From Sphingomonas sp. NFR04 (GTDB taxonomy: Bacteria > Pseudomonadota > Alphaproteobacteria > Sphingomonadales > Sphingomonadaceae), in NCBI RefSeq assembly GCF_900114095.1, contig NZ_FORV01000002.1, positions 186,001-250,000 on the forward strand: DNA of 64,000 bases, read 5' to 3'. This document shows, piece after piece, positions 33,754-43,924 of the stretch. Each line of letters starts with the position of its first letter. The stretch's first letter is position 1. The notes beneath the pieces are model-generated. The model searched no databases. It had not been told where the DNA came from and saw nothing but the letters and a program-made list of their open reading frames with translations. Position numbers and translations under genes: made by a program.

Positions 33754-36700
33754 ATGTTCGCTGGCATCCTCGGCTTCGAGTGGCGCTACCAGCGCCGCAA
33801 CCCCGTCTTCTGGATCGCGATCGTGATCTTCTTCCTGCTCGCCTTCGGCGCGACCACGGTGGACCAGATCCAGATCGGCTCGGGCGGCAACGTCCACAAG
33901 AACGCGCCCTTCGCGATCGCACAAATGATGCAGATCCTGACGCTGTTCTACATGTTCGTGGCGACGGCCTTCGTCGCCAATGTGGTGGTGCGCGACGACG
34001 AGACCGGCTTCGGCCCGATCATACGCGCCACCCGGGTCACCAAGAGCGCCTATCTGTTCGGCCGCTTCGCCGGCGCATTCCTGGCGGCGGCCCTCGGCTT
34101 CCTCGCGGTGCCGTTTGCGGTGTGGATCGGCAGCCACATGCCCTGGGTGGACCCGGAGACGCTCGGGCCCAACCAGCTCGGCTATTATCTCTCCGCTTAT
34201 GTGGTGCTGGCGCTGCCGAACATCCTGCTGACCTCGGCGATGTTCTTCGCGCTGGCGACGATCACCCGCTCGATGATGGCCACCTATGTCGGCGTGGTCG
34301 CCTTCCTGATCCTGTTCTTCGTCGCGACTCTCGTGCTTGATCGCAACCCTGCCTATGAGCTGGCCGGCGCCTATGCCGAGCCGTTCGGCCTCGGCGCGAC
34401 CAGCTACCTGACCAAATATTGGACCGCGGCCGATCGCAATACGCTCACCATCCCGCTCGCCGGGCTGGTGCTGTGGAACCGGCTGATCGTGCTCGGCGTC
34501 GCAGCCGCCGCGCTTGCCCTGGCCTATGCCCGATTCGGCTTCTCGACCCGCCCGTCCAAGCAGGCGCGCAAGGCCGCCAAGGCCGCGGCCGCAGTGCCCG
34601 AGACGGTCGAGGCCCCCCGCCCCGCCGGCCCGCTGCCGACGCCGCGCTACGACCGCGCCGCCGCCTGGACCCAGCTCGTCGTGCGCACGCGGCTGGAAAT
34701 GGCGCAGGTGTTCAAGAGCCCGGCCTATTTCGTGCTGCTCGCGCTCGGCCTGTTCAACGCCATGGCGTCGCTCACGGACCTGGGCGAGGTCGTCGGCACG
34801 CCGGTGCTGCCGGCAACGCGGGTGGTGATCGATCTGCTCAAGGGCGCCTTCGGGCTGATCCCGCTGATCATCGCCATCTATTATGCCGGCGAACTCGTCT
34901 GGCGCGAGCGCGATCGCAAGATGCACGAGATCGTCGACGCCAGCGCGATCCCCGACTGGGCCTTCGTGTTGCCCAAGGCGCTGGCGGTGACGCTGGTGCT
35001 GTTCTCGACGCTGGTCGTCAGCGTGCTGGGTGGCATGATCATGCAACTGGTGCATGGCTATAGCCATTTCGAGCTGGGCAAATATCTGCTCTGGTACGTG
35101 CTGCCGGAGACGGTCGACTATGCCCTGCTCGCGGTGCTGGCGGTGTTCCTCCAGGCGCTGAGCCCGCACAAGTTCGTCGGCTGGGGGCTGATGGTGGTCT
35201 ACATCATCGGGCGCGTGACGCTGGGCAATCTCGGCTTCGGCGACGTGCTGTACAATTATGCCCAAGGCCCGCGCGTGCCGCTGTCCGACATGAACGGCCA
35301 GGGCAATTTCTGGATCGGCGCCTGGTGGCTGCGGCTCTACTGGTCGGCCTTCGCGGTGCTGCTGCTGGTGCTCGCCCATGGCCTGTGGCGGCGCGGCACC
35401 GAGACGCGGCTGCTGCCGCGCCTGAAGCGCCTGCCCCGCAAGCTTGGCGGCGGCGCCGGCCTGATCGGCGGTGCGGCGCTGGCGGTGTTCGTGGCGACGG
35501 GCGTGTGGGTCTATATCAACACCCATGTCTGGAACGTCTATCGCACGCCGATCAGCGACGAGCGCGAACTCGCCGACTATGAAAAGACGCTGCTGCCGTT
35601 CGAGAAGGTGCCGCAGCCGTCGGTCGCGGCGGTGCGCGTCGCGGTGGACATCCGCCCGCAGCAACCCGGCCTGACAGCCGCGGGCCGCATGACACTGGTC
35701 AACCGCACGGGCAAGCCGCTCGATGCCATCCATGTCCGCATGGGCGATCGGCTGACCAGGCTGGTGTCGGTGACGATCCCGGGCGCCAGCGTCGCCAAGG
35801 ACTATCCACGCTTCCAGTACCGCATCTACCACCTCGCCACGCCGCTGGCGCCGGGGGCAACGACCACGCTCGACTTCCGCACTGAACGACGCCAGCGCGG
35901 CTTCGCCAATGGCGGCAACGACACCCGCGTCGTCAGCAACGGCACCTTCGTCAACAATGGTGAATTCGTGCCGGTGCTGGGCATCGAGCGGTCCGGCATG
36001 CTGCAGGATCGCGCCAAACGCCGGAAGTACGGCCTGCCCTCCGAACTTCGCCCGCCGAAGCTGGAGGATCTGGCCGGCACCCGCTTCAGCGCCTTCCACA
36101 CCGACTGGATCAAGACCGACATCACCGTTGCGACCGATGCCGACCAGACGCCGATCGCACCGGGCGACAAGGTTGGCGATCGCACCCAAGGCGGCCGCCG
36201 TACCGCGCGGTTCGTCACCTCGGTGCCGATCCTGAACTTCTACTCGGTGCAGTCGGCCCGCTATCAGGAGAAGCACGTCCACCACAACGGCATCGACCTG
36301 GCGGTCTATTACGACGCCCAGCATGGCGCCAATGTCGACCGGATGCTCGCCGCCTTCCGCCACGGGCTGGACTATTACCAGCCGGCATTCGGGCCCTATC
36401 AGTTCCGCCAGGCGCGGATCATCGAGTTCCCGGATTACGCCCAGTTCGCCCAGGCGTTCGCCGGCACCATGCCCTATTCGGAAGGCATCGGCTTCATCGC
36501 CGACCTCTCCGACCCCGAGAAGATCGACTATGTCACCTATGTCGCGGCGCACGAGCTGGGGCACCAATGGTGGGCGCACCAGGTCGTCCCCTCCGACAAC
36601 CAGGGCGCGACCATGGGGGTGGAGACGCTCGCCCAATATTCGTCGCTGATGGTGATGGAGCACCTGTACGGACGCGACCAGATCCGGCGCTTCCTCAAAT

Positions 36701-37341
36701 ATGAGCTCGATCGCTACCTGCGCAGCCGCGGCGGCGAGGTGATCGAGGAACTGCCGCTCGCCCGGGTCGAGAACCAGCCCTATATCCATTATCGCAAGGG
36801 CAGCCTCGCCATGTACCGGCTCAAGGATGAGCTGGGCGAGGCGCGGGTGAACGCGGCGCTCAAGCGCTATGACGCCCGGTGGCGCTTCCAGGGTCCCCCC
36901 TACCCGCGCAGCCTCGACCTGATCGCCGAGTTCCGCGTCGGCGCCACGCCGGCCGAGAATGCGCTGATCACCGATCTGTTCGAGCGCATCACGCTGTACG
37001 ACATCAAGACCCGCTCGGCGGTGGTGAAGAAGCTGCCCGACGGCCGCTGGCGGACCACGCTGACGATCGAGGCGCACAAGCTCTATGCCGACGGCAAGGG
37101 CAAGGAGACCGAGGCGCCGATGGTCGAGCGGGCCGAGTTCGGCGCCTTCGCCGCGATGCCCGGACGCGGCAGCTTTGCCGCCAAGGACGTGCTGGTGCTG
37201 CAGCGCCTGCCGATCCGCACCGGCGTGCAGACCATCACGCTGGATACCAAGGCGAAGCCGGCGTTCGCGGGTGCGGATCCGTACAATGTGCGGATCGATC
37301 GCAACTCCGACGACAATGTGATCGCGACCAGCGGGGGCTGA
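33754..37341 (+). CDS. ABC permease fused to M1-family aminopeptidase domain
   Basis: 1195 residues from ATG 33754 (GAGGGAG 6 nt upstream; ATG 33748 is too close to it). The N-terminal half (about 1-560) is an ABC-2-type permease, in effect two six-helix sets (for example AIVIFFLLAFGATT and AFLILFFVATLVL, then LIPLIIAIYYAGELVW). A further membrane segment near 572-590 (AALAVFVATGVWVYI) leads to a periplasmic M1 peptidase domain. There the zinc motif H933-E-x-x-H937 (AAHELGHQWW) and the third ligand E957 (GVETLAQYSS) are present; the spacing to E957 is 19 residues, one more than in classical M1 enzymes, but it recurs in this fusion family. Substrate unknown. Confidence 0.9.
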   Translation: MFAGILGFEWRYQRRNPVFWIAIVIFFLLAFGATTVDQIQIGSGGNVHKNAPFAIAQMMQILTLFYMFVATAFVANVVVRDDETGFGPIIRATRVTKSAYLFGRFAGAFLAAALGFLAVPFAVWIGSHMPWVDPETLGPNQLGYYLSAYVVLALPNILLTSAMFFALATITRSMMATYVGVVAFLILFFVATLVLDRNPAYELAGAYAEPFGLGATSYLTKYWTAADRNTLTIPLAGLVLWNRLIVLGVAAAALALAYARFGFSTRPSKQARKAAKAAAAVPETVEAPRPAGPLPTPRYDRAAAWTQLVVRTRLEMAQVFKSPAYFVLLALGLFNAMASLTDLGEVVGTPVLPATRVVIDLLKGAFGLIPLIIAIYYAGELVWRERDRKMHEIVDASAIPDWAFVLPKALAVTLVLFSTLVVSVLGGMIMQLVHGYSHFELGKYLLWYVLPETVDYALLAVLAVFLQALSPHKFVGWGLMVVYIIGRVTLGNLGFGDVLYNYAQGPRVPLSDMNGQGNFWIGAWWLRLYWSAFAVLLLVLAHGLWRRGTETRLLPRLKRLPRKLGGGAGLIGGAALAVFVATGVWVYINTHVWNVYRTPISDERELADYEKTLLPFEKVPQPSVAAVRVAVDIRPQQPGLTAAGRMTLVNRTGKPLDAIHVRMGDRLTRLVSVTIPGASVAKDYPRFQYRIYHLATPLAPGATTTLDFRTERRQRGFANGGNDTRVVSNGTFVNNGEFVPVLGIERSGMLQDRAKRRKYGLPSELRPPKLEDLAGTRFSAFHTDWIKTDITVATDADQTPIAPGDKVGDRTQGGRRTARFVTSVPILNFYSVQSARYQEKHVHHNGIDLAVYYDAQHGANVDRMLAAFRHGLDYYQPAFGPYQFRQARIIEFPDYAQFAQAFAGTMPYSEGIGFIADLSDPEKIDYVTYVAAHELGHQWWAHQVVPSDNQGATMGVETLAQYSSLMVMEHLYGRDQIRRFLKYELDRYLRSRGGEVIEELPLARVENQPYIHYRKGSLAMYRLKDELGEARVNAALKRYDARWRFQGPPYPRSLDLIAEFRVGATPAENALITDLFERITLYDIKTRSAVVKKLPDGRWRTTLTIEAHKLYADGKGKETEAPMVERAEFGAFAAMPGRGSFAAKDVLVLQRLPIRTGVQTITLDTKAKPAFAGADPYNVRIDRNSDDNVIATSGG

Positions 37342-37364
37342 GGAACCCGCTGGCATCACGACCC

Positions 37365-37400
37365 GGGGGATCGGGCGCTGTTCGAGGCGCTTGATCCCCC
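37365..37400 (+). terminator. Hairpin after the permease/peptidase gene
   Basis: GGGGGATC (37365-37372) pairs with GATCCCCC (37393-37400) across a GC-rich 20-nt loop that can fold further. There is no T-tract, so termination would be inefficient or Rho-assisted. It lies 23 bp after the stop and 55 bp before icd. Confidence 0.4.
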
Positions 37401-37455
37401 CTGCCCTTGCCCCTAGACGCTGCCGGGAACCAACCTGTCTCAGGAAAGCGAGCTT

Positions 37456-38676
37456 ATGGCGAAGATCAAGGTAGCAACGCCCGTCGTGGAGATCGACGGC
37501 GACGAAATGACGCGGATCATCTGGGAATGGATCCGCGAGCGCCTGATCCGTCCGTACCTCGACATCGATCTGAAGTACTATGACCTCTCGGTGCAGAAGC
37601 GCGACGAGACCAACGACCAGATCACCATCGATTCGGCCAATGCGATCAAGCAGTACGGCGTCGGCGTGAAGTGCGCGACGATCACCCCGGACGAGCAGCG
37701 CGTCGAGGAATTCAGCCTCAAGAAGATGTGGAAGTCGCCCAACGGCACCATCCGCAACATCCTGGGCGGCGTGATCTTCCGCGAGCCGATCGTGATCTCG
37801 AACGTCCCCCGCCTGATCCCGGGCTGGACCAAGCCGATCGTCGTCGGCCGTCACGCCTTCGGCGACCAGTACAAGGCGACCGACTTCAAGGTGCCCGGCA
37901 AGGGCAAGCTGACCATGAAGTGGGAAGGCGAGAATGGCGAGACGATCGAGCACGAGGTGTTCGACTTCCCGCAGGCCGGCGTCGCCATGGGCATGTACAA
38001 TCTCGACGAGTCGATCCGCGATTTCGCGCGCGCCTCGATGAACTATGCGCTTGGCCGCAACTGGCCGCTGTACCTGTCGACCAAGAACACGATCCTCAAG
38101 GCCTATGACGGCCGCTTCAAGGACATCTTCGCCGAGGTGTTCGAGACCGAGTTCAAGGACCAGTTCCAGAGCGCCGGCATCGTCTACGAGCACCGCCTGA
38201 TCGACGACATGGTCGCCTCGGCGCTCAAGTGGCATGGCGAGTTCGTCTGGGCCTGCAAGAACTATGACGGCGACGTCCAGTCGGACCAGGTCGCGCAGGG
38301 CTTCGGCTCGCTGGGCCTGATGACCTCGGTGCTGATGACCCCGGACGGCAAGACGATCGAGGCGGAAGCGGCGCACGGCACCGTCACCCGCCACTATCGC
38401 CAGCACCAGCAGGGCAAGGCGACCTCGACCAACCCGATCGCGTCGATCTTCGCCTGGACCGGCGGCCTCAAGTATCGCGGCAAGTTCGACAACACCCCCG
38501 AGGTGACCCGCTTCGCCGAGACGCTGGAGCGCGTGTGCATCGAAACCGTCGAGAGCGGCAAGATGACCAAGGACCTCGCGCTGCTGATCGGCCCGGACCA
38601 GGCCTGGATGACCACCGAGCAGTTCTTCGAGGCGATCCGCGTCAACCTCGAAACCGCGATGGGCAGCTGGCAGTAA
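37456..38676 (+). CDS. icd: NADP-dependent isocitrate dehydrogenase
   Basis: 406 residues. TCA-cycle enzyme converting isocitrate to 2-oxoglutarate and CO2, cytoplasmic. The eukaryotic-type (IDH1/2-like) family is clear: [15 protein letters not shown] at the N-terminus, [30 protein letters not shown] as the isocitrate-binding serine region, and [20 protein letters not shown] near 310-330. This dimeric type is usual in alphaproteobacteria. An AGGAAAG ribosome-binding site precedes the ATG by 8 nt. The gene is followed by a strong terminator and seems to form its own unit. Confidence 0.97.
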   Translation: MAKIKVATPVVEIDGDEMTRIIWEWIRERLIRPYLDIDLKYYDLSVQKRDETNDQITIDSANAIKQYGVGVKCATITPDEQRVEEFSLKKMWKSPNGTIRNILGGVIFREPIVISNVPRLIPGWTKPIVVGRHAFGDQYKATDFKVPGKGKLTMKWEGENGETIEHEVFDFPQAGVAMGMYNLDESIRDFARASMNYALGRNWPLYLSTKNTILKAYDGRFKDIFAEVFETEFKDQFQSAGIVYEHRLIDDMVASALKWHGEFVWACKNYDGDVQSDQVAQGFGSLGLMTSVLMTPDGKTIEAEAAHGTVTRHYRQHQQGKATSTNPIASIFAWTGGLKYRGKFDNTPEVTRFAETLERVCIETVESGKMTKDLALLIGPDQAWMTTEQFFEAIRVNLETAMGSWQ

Positions 38677-38702
38677 GCCGCCTTCCCCTCAGGAAAGCTA
38701 CG

Positions 38703-38727
38703 AAAAGCCCGCCTCTGGCGGGCTTTT
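38703..38727 (+). terminator. Strong Rho-independent terminator of icd
   Basis: Perfect 11-bp stem AAAAGCCCGCC (38703-38713), loop TCT, GGCGGGCTTTT (38717-38727). The A- and T-tracts make it usable on both strands. It lies 26 bp after the icd stop. Confidence 0.93.
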
Positions 38728-38858
38728 CTACTTGCAATGCCGGGCCTCGCATCGTCTCTAGAGGGCATGACCGAGCGAGCAAAACCCGCCACCGGCCATC
38801 GGCCCTTCTGTTCCTCCCATCCCCGCCCCGCGGCCGCACCTCGCCACCGGGACATCGC

Positions 38859-40652
38859 ATGCTGAGCCTGTCCAATCATGGCTTCAGCGACACGCTGGTA
38901 ATTCTCGGCGCCGCGGGCCTTGTCATTCCCGCCTTTGCGCGCTTCCGCATCAGCCCGGTGATCGGGTTCATCCTCGCCGGCCTGCTGGTCGGGCCGTTCG
39001 GGCTCGGCAGCCTGGTCGGCCAGGCGCCGTGGCTCTATTACCTGACCATCTCCGACGCGCACTCGATCGAGCCGTTCGCCGAGTTCGGCATCATCCTGCT
39101 GCTGTTCTCGATCGGGCTCGAGCTCTCGTTCAAGCGGCTCTGGGCGATGCGCGCGCTGGTGTTCGGCACCGGCGCGGCCGAGCTGTTCGGATCGGGATTG
39201 ATCCTTGCGGCGCTGCTCTATCTTACAGGACTGAGCACGGGCGGCGCGATCGGGCTGGGTCTCGCGCTCGCGCTTTCCTCCACCGCGCTGGTGATCCCGA
39301 TCGCGGGTACGACCAGCCCCGTCGGTCGCGCCGCCTTCGCGATGCTGCTGTTCGAGGACCTCGCACTGGTGCCGATCATCTTCGGCCTCGGCGCGATGGC
39401 GCCCAATCCGGACGGCGCAGGCGTCACCAAATTGCTGACGACGCTGGGGATCGGCGCCGCGACCGTCGCAGTGCTGTTCGTCGGCGGCCGCATCGTGCTG
39501 CCGCGCATGTTCGCCCAGGCAGCCCGGACCAAGAGCCCCGAGCTCTTCCTCGCCGCCAGCCTGCTCGTCGTGATCGTCGCCAGCCTCGCCACCACTGCCG
39601 CGGGACTTTCCCCGATCGTCGGTGCGCTGATCGCGGGCCTGCTGATCGCCGAGACCGAATATCACGGCGAAGTCGAAGCGATCACCGCGCCGTTCAAGGG
39701 CCTCGCGCTCGGCGTGTTCCTGCTCACCGTCGGCATGCAGCTCGACCTCGGCTTCGTCGCCGCGAACTGGGTCGCGCTGTTCGGGGCGAGTATGCTGGTG
39801 ATGGTGGTCAAGGTCGCGGTGACGACGGTGCTGCTGCGCTGGTCGGGCGCACGCATGGGCACGGCGGCGGAAACCGGCGTGCTGATGGCGAGTCCGTCCG
39901 AGACCACGCTGATCGTGCTCGGCGTCGCCGGGGCCGCCGGGCTGATCGCGCCGGGCACCGCCGCGTTCTGGAGCGCGGTCACTGCGATCGGCCTCACCGC
40001 CACCCCGCTGCTCGCCAAGGCGGGCCGTGGCGCCGCGCGCAAGATCGAGGGCAAGAACGGCGCGCAGTTCGCCGAGGAAGACCTCGCCCAGGTCGAGGGA
40101 GGCACCGTGGTGATCGGCTTCGGCCGCGTCGGCCGCACCGTCGCCGAGATGCTGCGCCGGCATGACAAGCCCTATGTCGCCGTCGATGCCGATATCGACA
40201 GCGTCGTGCGCGGCCGACGCGCCGGCTTCCACGTGCTGTTCGGTGATGTCACCCGAAGCGAACTCGTTGATCAGCTGCAGCTCGGGCGCGCCAAGGCGCT
40301 GGTGCTGACGATGGACGATCCGGTGCTGACCGTGCGGCTGACCAAGCGGGTGCGCGGCTGGGTGCCACACTTGCCGATTATCGCGCGCGCGCGCGACGCG
40401 ACCCACGCTGCCGAGCTCTACCGCGCCGGCGCCACCGACGCGGTGCCGGAGGCGATGGAAAGCTCGCTCCAGCTGTCCGAGGCGCTGTTGGTGGATTTGG
40501 GCCTGGGCGTCGGACCGGTGATTGCATCGATCCACGAAAAGCGCGACGAGATGCGCCGCTCGATCAAGGAAGCCGCCGGTCTGCAACGCGACCCGCGGCT
40601 GACACGGTCGCGGCTGAACGCCACCGCCGAACCCGACAAGGTCCAACCATAA
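38859..40652 (+). CDS. CPA2-family cation:proton antiporter with RCK domain (KefB-like)
   Basis: 597 residues from ATG 38859. The N-terminal 400 residues hold about 12 membrane segments of the Na+/H+ exchanger fold, with FGIILLLFSIGLELSFKRLW and ALSSTALVIPI typical of KefB/KefC. The cytoplasmic C-terminus has a TrkA_N/RCK nucleotide-binding domain starting near residue 417 (VVIGFGRVGRTVAE, AVDADID, GDVTRSELV). It probably moves K+ or Na+ against H+, gated by the RCK domain. The stop overlaps the next gene's start (TAATG). Confidence 0.92.
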   Translation: MLSLSNHGFSDTLVILGAAGLVIPAFARFRISPVIGFILAGLLVGPFGLGSLVGQAPWLYYLTISDAHSIEPFAEFGIILLLFSIGLELSFKRLWAMRALVFGTGAAELFGSGLILAALLYLTGLSTGGAIGLGLALALSSTALVIPIAGTTSPVGRAAFAMLLFEDLALVPIIFGLGAMAPNPDGAGVTKLLTTLGIGAATVAVLFVGGRIVLPRMFAQAARTKSPELFLAASLLVVIVASLATTAAGLSPIVGALIAGLLIAETEYHGEVEAITAPFKGLALGVFLLTVGMQLDLGFVAANWVALFGASMLVMVVKVAVTTVLLRWSGARMGTAAETGVLMASPSETTLIVLGVAGAAGLIAPGTAAFWSAVTAIGLTATPLLAKAGRGAARKIEGKNGAQFAEEDLAQVEGGTVVIGFGRVGRTVAEMLRRHDKPYVAVDADIDSVVRGRRAGFHVLFGDVTRSELVDQLQLGRAKALVLTMDDPVLTVRLTKRVRGWVPHLPIIARARDATHAAELYRAGATDAVPEAMESSLQLSEALLVDLGLGVGPVIASIHEKRDEMRRSIKEAAGLQRDPRLTRSRLNATAEPDKVQP

Positions 40653-41167
40653 TGCTCCTACCCCTCGCCCTCGCCCTGCTCGCCCCTGTTCAGGCGGAAG
40701 CCGTTCCAGATCCGCTCGCCCCGGCCAAGGCCGGGCGCATCCGCTGCATCGACCCCGATCGCAGCGCGCGCACCTGTGGCACGATCGTCCGCTACACGCT
40801 GCGCGGCGACGGCAATTTCGACGCGCTGGTGACCGGCGTGGTCAATCGCGACCCGGTGATCGTGCTGGAATATGCGACCTTCGGCCAGGTCCGCGACGGC
40901 ATGGTGTGCAGCCGCATCCGGCCTGCCGACTTCAACAGCGGCAAGCTAACCAGCAACGGCACGGCGCTCAGCCCGGCGCTGGAGTCGAACACGCGCCTCA
41001 AGCTGATGGAAGCGCTCCAGCCGCTCGCCGGCCATGAGCGCTGCTACCGCGACGCCGGCGCGGGCGAACTGACCGTCAACGTCACCATCGACGGCCTGCT
41101 GCGCCCGGACATGAGCCAGACGGCGATCTGGGTGCTGCCCGAGGACGGCTACGCCCCCGGGCGCTGA
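40652..41167 (+). CDS. Hypothetical secreted protein
   Basis: 171 residues; ATG 40652 shares its A with the stop of the antiporter gene, so the two are coupled. The N-terminus looks like a short signal peptide (LLPLALALLAPVQAEA). The mature part has four cysteines (in RCIDPD, ARTCG, VCSRI and ERCY) that could form two disulfides in the periplasm. I do not recognise the family. It may be sphingomonad-specific. Its pairing with an RCK antiporter could be incidental. Confidence 0.75.
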   Translation: MLLPLALALLAPVQAEAVPDPLAPAKAGRIRCIDPDRSARTCGTIVRYTLRGDGNFDALVTGVVNRDPVIVLEYATFGQVRDGMVCSRIRPADFNSGKLTSNGTALSPALESNTRLKLMEALQPLAGHERCYRDAGAGELTVNVTIDGLLRPDMSQTAIWVLPEDGYAPGR

Positions 41168-41172
41168 CCCCG

Positions 41173-43824
41173 TCAGGCGGCGACCTGGGCTTCCGCCAGC
41201 GCCGCCTTCACCGCCGCGAGCGCATCGGCGCCCTTGGCACCGTCCGGACCGCCGCCCTGCGCCATGTCCGGACGGCCGCCGCCACCCTGGCCGCCGAGCA
41301 CCGCCACCGCGACCTTGACCAGGTCCACCGCGCTGACGCCGATCCCGTCGCTGACGCCGACGGCGACCGATGCACGGCCCTCGTTCACCGCGACCAGCGC
41401 GACCACGCCGCTGCCGATCCGCGCCTTGGCCTCGTCGACCGCGCCGCGCAGCGCCTTGGCTTCCAGCCCGTCGAGCACCTGCCCGACGAAGTTGATGCCA
41501 TTGACCTGCTCCGGTCCCGCCGGGGCAGCCCCCGCCCCGGCGCCGAGCGCCAGCGCCTTCTTGGCGTCGGCCAGCTCGCGCTCGAGCTTGCGGCGTTCCT
41601 CGACCAGCGCGGCGACGCGCGCGGGCACGTCGTCGGGTGCGGTCTTGAGTGCGGCCGCGGCCTCACGCAGCCGCTCGTCGCGGGCGTTGAGCCACAAGCG
41701 CGCGCCCTCACCGGTCAGCGCCTCGATGCGGCGGACGCCCGAGGAGACGGCGCTTTCCGAGACGATCTTGAAGATCGCGATGTCGCCCGTCGCATTGACG
41801 TGCGTGCCGCCGCACAGCTCGACCGAATAGGACGCATCCTCGCCCAGCCCCATCGACAGCACGCGGACCTCGTCGCCATATTTCTCGCCGAACAGCGCCA
41901 TCGCACCGGCCGCGATCGCGTCGTCCGGGGTCATCAGCCGCGTCTCGACCGTGCCGTTGTGGCGGATCTGCGCGTTCACATCGGCCTCGACCAGCGCGAT
42001 CTGCTCGGGCGTCAGCGCCGAGGGGTGCGAGAAGTCGAAGCGCAGCCGCTCGGGCGCCACCAGGCTGCCCTTCTGGCTGACATGGGTGCCGAGCCGCTTA
42101 CGCAGCGCCGCATGCAGCAGGTGGGTCGCCGAATGGTTGGCGCGGACCTGGTCGCGATGCTCGACATCGACCGAGAGGTGCACCGCGTCGCCGACCGCGA
42201 CTTCGCCGCTCTCGATCTTGGCATGGTGCGCGTGCAGGCGACCCAGCGGCTTGGAGGTATCGTCGACCAGCGCGCGCAGCTTGTCGCTCGAGATCACGCC
42301 GACATCGCCCATCTGGCCGCCGCTCTCACCATAGAAAGGCGTCTGGTTGGTGAGGATGGTCACCGTGTCACCGGCAACCGCCTTCTCCACCCGCGCGCCG
42401 TCCTTGACCAGTGCGACCACCTGGCCTTCGCCCTGCGTGCCCGAATAGCCGATGAACTCCGTCCCGCCGAGCTCGTCGGCGAGGTCGTACCACAGCTCTT
42501 CCGACGCCTTCTCGCCCGAGCCCTTCCAGGCCGCGCGGGCGGCGCGCTTCTGCTCGGCCATGGCGGCATCGAAGCCGGCGCGGTCGACGGCGATCTCGTT
42601 GGCGCGCAGCGCGTCCTCAGTCAGGTCATAGGGAAAGCCGAACGTGTCGTAGAGCTTGAACGCAGTGGCACCCGGCAGCGTGTCGCCGGCCTTGAGCCCC
42701 TGCGTCGCCTCGTCGAGCAGGCGCAGGCCGTTGGCGAGCGTCTGGCGGAAACGGGTTTCCTCCTGGAGCAGCGTCGCCTCGATCAGCGGCTGCGCGCGGA
42801 CGAGTTCGGGATAGGCGGCACCCATCTCGGCGACCAGCGACGGCACCAGCCGGTGCATCAGCGGATCCTTGGCGCCGAGCAGATGGGCGTGGCGCATCGC
42901 GCGGCGCATGATGCGGCGGAGCACATAGCCGCGGCCCTCGTTTGCCGGCAGCACGCCGTCCGCGACGAGGAAACCCGAGGAGCGCAGGTGATCGGCGATC
43001 ACGCGGTGGCTGGCGACCTGATCGCCCGTCGCCGAGGTGCCGGTCAGCGCCGCCGACTGGTCGATCAGCGCCTTGAAGGTGTCGATGTCGTAATTGTTGT
43101 GCACGCCCTGGAGCACCGCGGCGATGCGCTCCAGCCCCATGCCGGTGTCGATGCTCGGCCGCGGCAGGTCGCCGATGATCTCGTCATTCTCCTGCACGAA
43201 CTGCATGAAGACGAGGTTCCAGATCTCGACGAAGCGGTCGCCATCTTCTTCGGGCGAACCCGGGGGGCCGCCATAGATATGCTCGCCGTGATCGTAGAAG
43301 ATTTCCGAGCAGGGGCCGCACGGGCCGTCCGAGCCCATCGCCCAGAAATTGTCCTTGGTCGGGATGCGGATGATCTTGTGGTCGGGCAGCCCGGCGATCT
43401 TCTTCCACAGGTCGAACGCCTGGTCGTCGGTGTGGTACACCGTGACGGTCAGCTTCTCGGCCGGGATGCCCCATTCCTTGGTGAGGAGCGTCCAGGCATG
43501 GGTGATCGCCTGCTCCTTGAAATAGTCGCCGAACGAGAAATTGCCGAGCATTTCGAAGAAGGTGTGGTGCCGGGCGGTATAGCCGACATTGTCGAGATCG
43601 TTATGCTTGCCGCCCGCGCGCACGCACTTCTGGCTGCTCGTCGCGGTGCTGTAGGGACGCGATTCCAGGCCGGTGAACACGTTCTTGAACGGCACCATGC
43701 CCGCATTCACGAACATCAGCGTGGGATCGTTGTGCGGCACCAGCGGCGCGCTGGGGACGCGGGCATGGCCCTGGCCCTCGAAATAGTCGAGAAACGAGCG
43801 GCGGATATCATTGGTCGACGTCAT
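41173..43824 (-). CDS. alaS: Alanyl-tRNA synthetase
   Basis: 883 residues, full length. The class II catalytic core (about 1-450) includes [42 protein letters not shown] and RIAAVLQGV. The editing domain carries [12 protein letters not shown], and the CGGTH zinc motif (VELCGGTHV) is present near residue 665. The C-terminal coiled region ([17 protein letters not shown]) and the DHHA1 domain ending in [13 protein letters not shown] complete the protein. It charges tRNA-Ala and hydrolyses mischarged Ser/Gly. Start ATG 43824 gives the typical [15 protein letters not shown]-terminus. It is separated from recA, unlike the alaS neighbourhood of some relatives. Confidence 0.97.
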   Translation of the reverse strand: MTSTNDIRRSFLDYFEGQGHARVPSAPLVPHNDPTLMFVNAGMVPFKNVFTGLESRPYSTATSSQKCVRAGGKHNDLDNVGYTARHHTFFEMLGNFSFGDYFKEQAITHAWTLLTKEWGIPAEKLTVTVYHTDDQAFDLWKKIAGLPDHKIIRIPTKDNFWAMGSDGPCGPCSEIFYDHGEHIYGGPPGSPEEDGDRFVEIWNLVFMQFVQENDEIIGDLPRPSIDTGMGLERIAAVLQGVHNNYDIDTFKALIDQSAALTGTSATGDQVASHRVIADHLRSSGFLVADGVLPANEGRGYVLRRIMRRAMRHAHLLGAKDPLMHRLVPSLVAEMGAAYPELVRAQPLIEATLLQEETRFRQTLANGLRLLDEATQGLKAGDTLPGATAFKLYDTFGFPYDLTEDALRANEIAVDRAGFDAAMAEQKRAARAAWKGSGEKASEELWYDLADELGGTEFIGYSGTQGEGQVVALVKDGARVEKAVAGDTVTILTNQTPFYGESGGQMGDVGVISSDKLRALVDDTSKPLGRLHAHHAKIESGEVAVGDAVHLSVDVEHRDQVRANHSATHLLHAALRKRLGTHVSQKGSLVAPERLRFDFSHPSALTPEQIALVEADVNAQIRHNGTVETRLMTPDDAIAAGAMALFGEKYGDEVRVLSMGLGEDASYSVELCGGTHVNATGDIAIFKIVSESAVSSGVRRIEALTGEGARLWLNARDERLREAAAALKTAPDDVPARVAALVEERRKLERELADAKKALALGAGAGAAPAGPEQVNGINFVGQVLDGLEAKALRGAVDEAKARIGSGVVALVAVNEGRASVAVGVSDGIGVSAVDLVKVAVAVLGGQGGGGRPDMAQGGGPDGAKGADALAAVKAALAEAQVAA

Positions 43825-43849
43825 GAGGCCGACTTAGGGGCGCGCGGGC

Positions 43850-43865
43850 TTTCGCTCAAGCGAAA
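43850..43865. other. 16-bp palindrome upstream of alaS
   Basis: TTTCGCT (43850-43856), 2-nt centre, AGCGAAA (43859-43865): a perfect 7-bp dyad, 26 bp before the alaS start. It could be an operator or simply the end of the upstream transcription unit (the M24 gene on the same strand). No promoter boxes were clear. Confidence 0.25.
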
Positions 43866-43924
43866 CACGTCGATCACGCTGATCGTTCCGCATTCGCATT
43901 TACCAGGCCCGCGCGGCCAGCGGT

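Noticed and set aside
33592..38406. Very long open frame of about 1600 codons on the minus strand
   Set aside because: It is a shadow of the ABC permease/peptidase and icd genes on the plus strand. It is rich in H, R, D, Q and A, has no family motif, and results from the codon bias of this high-GC DNA.
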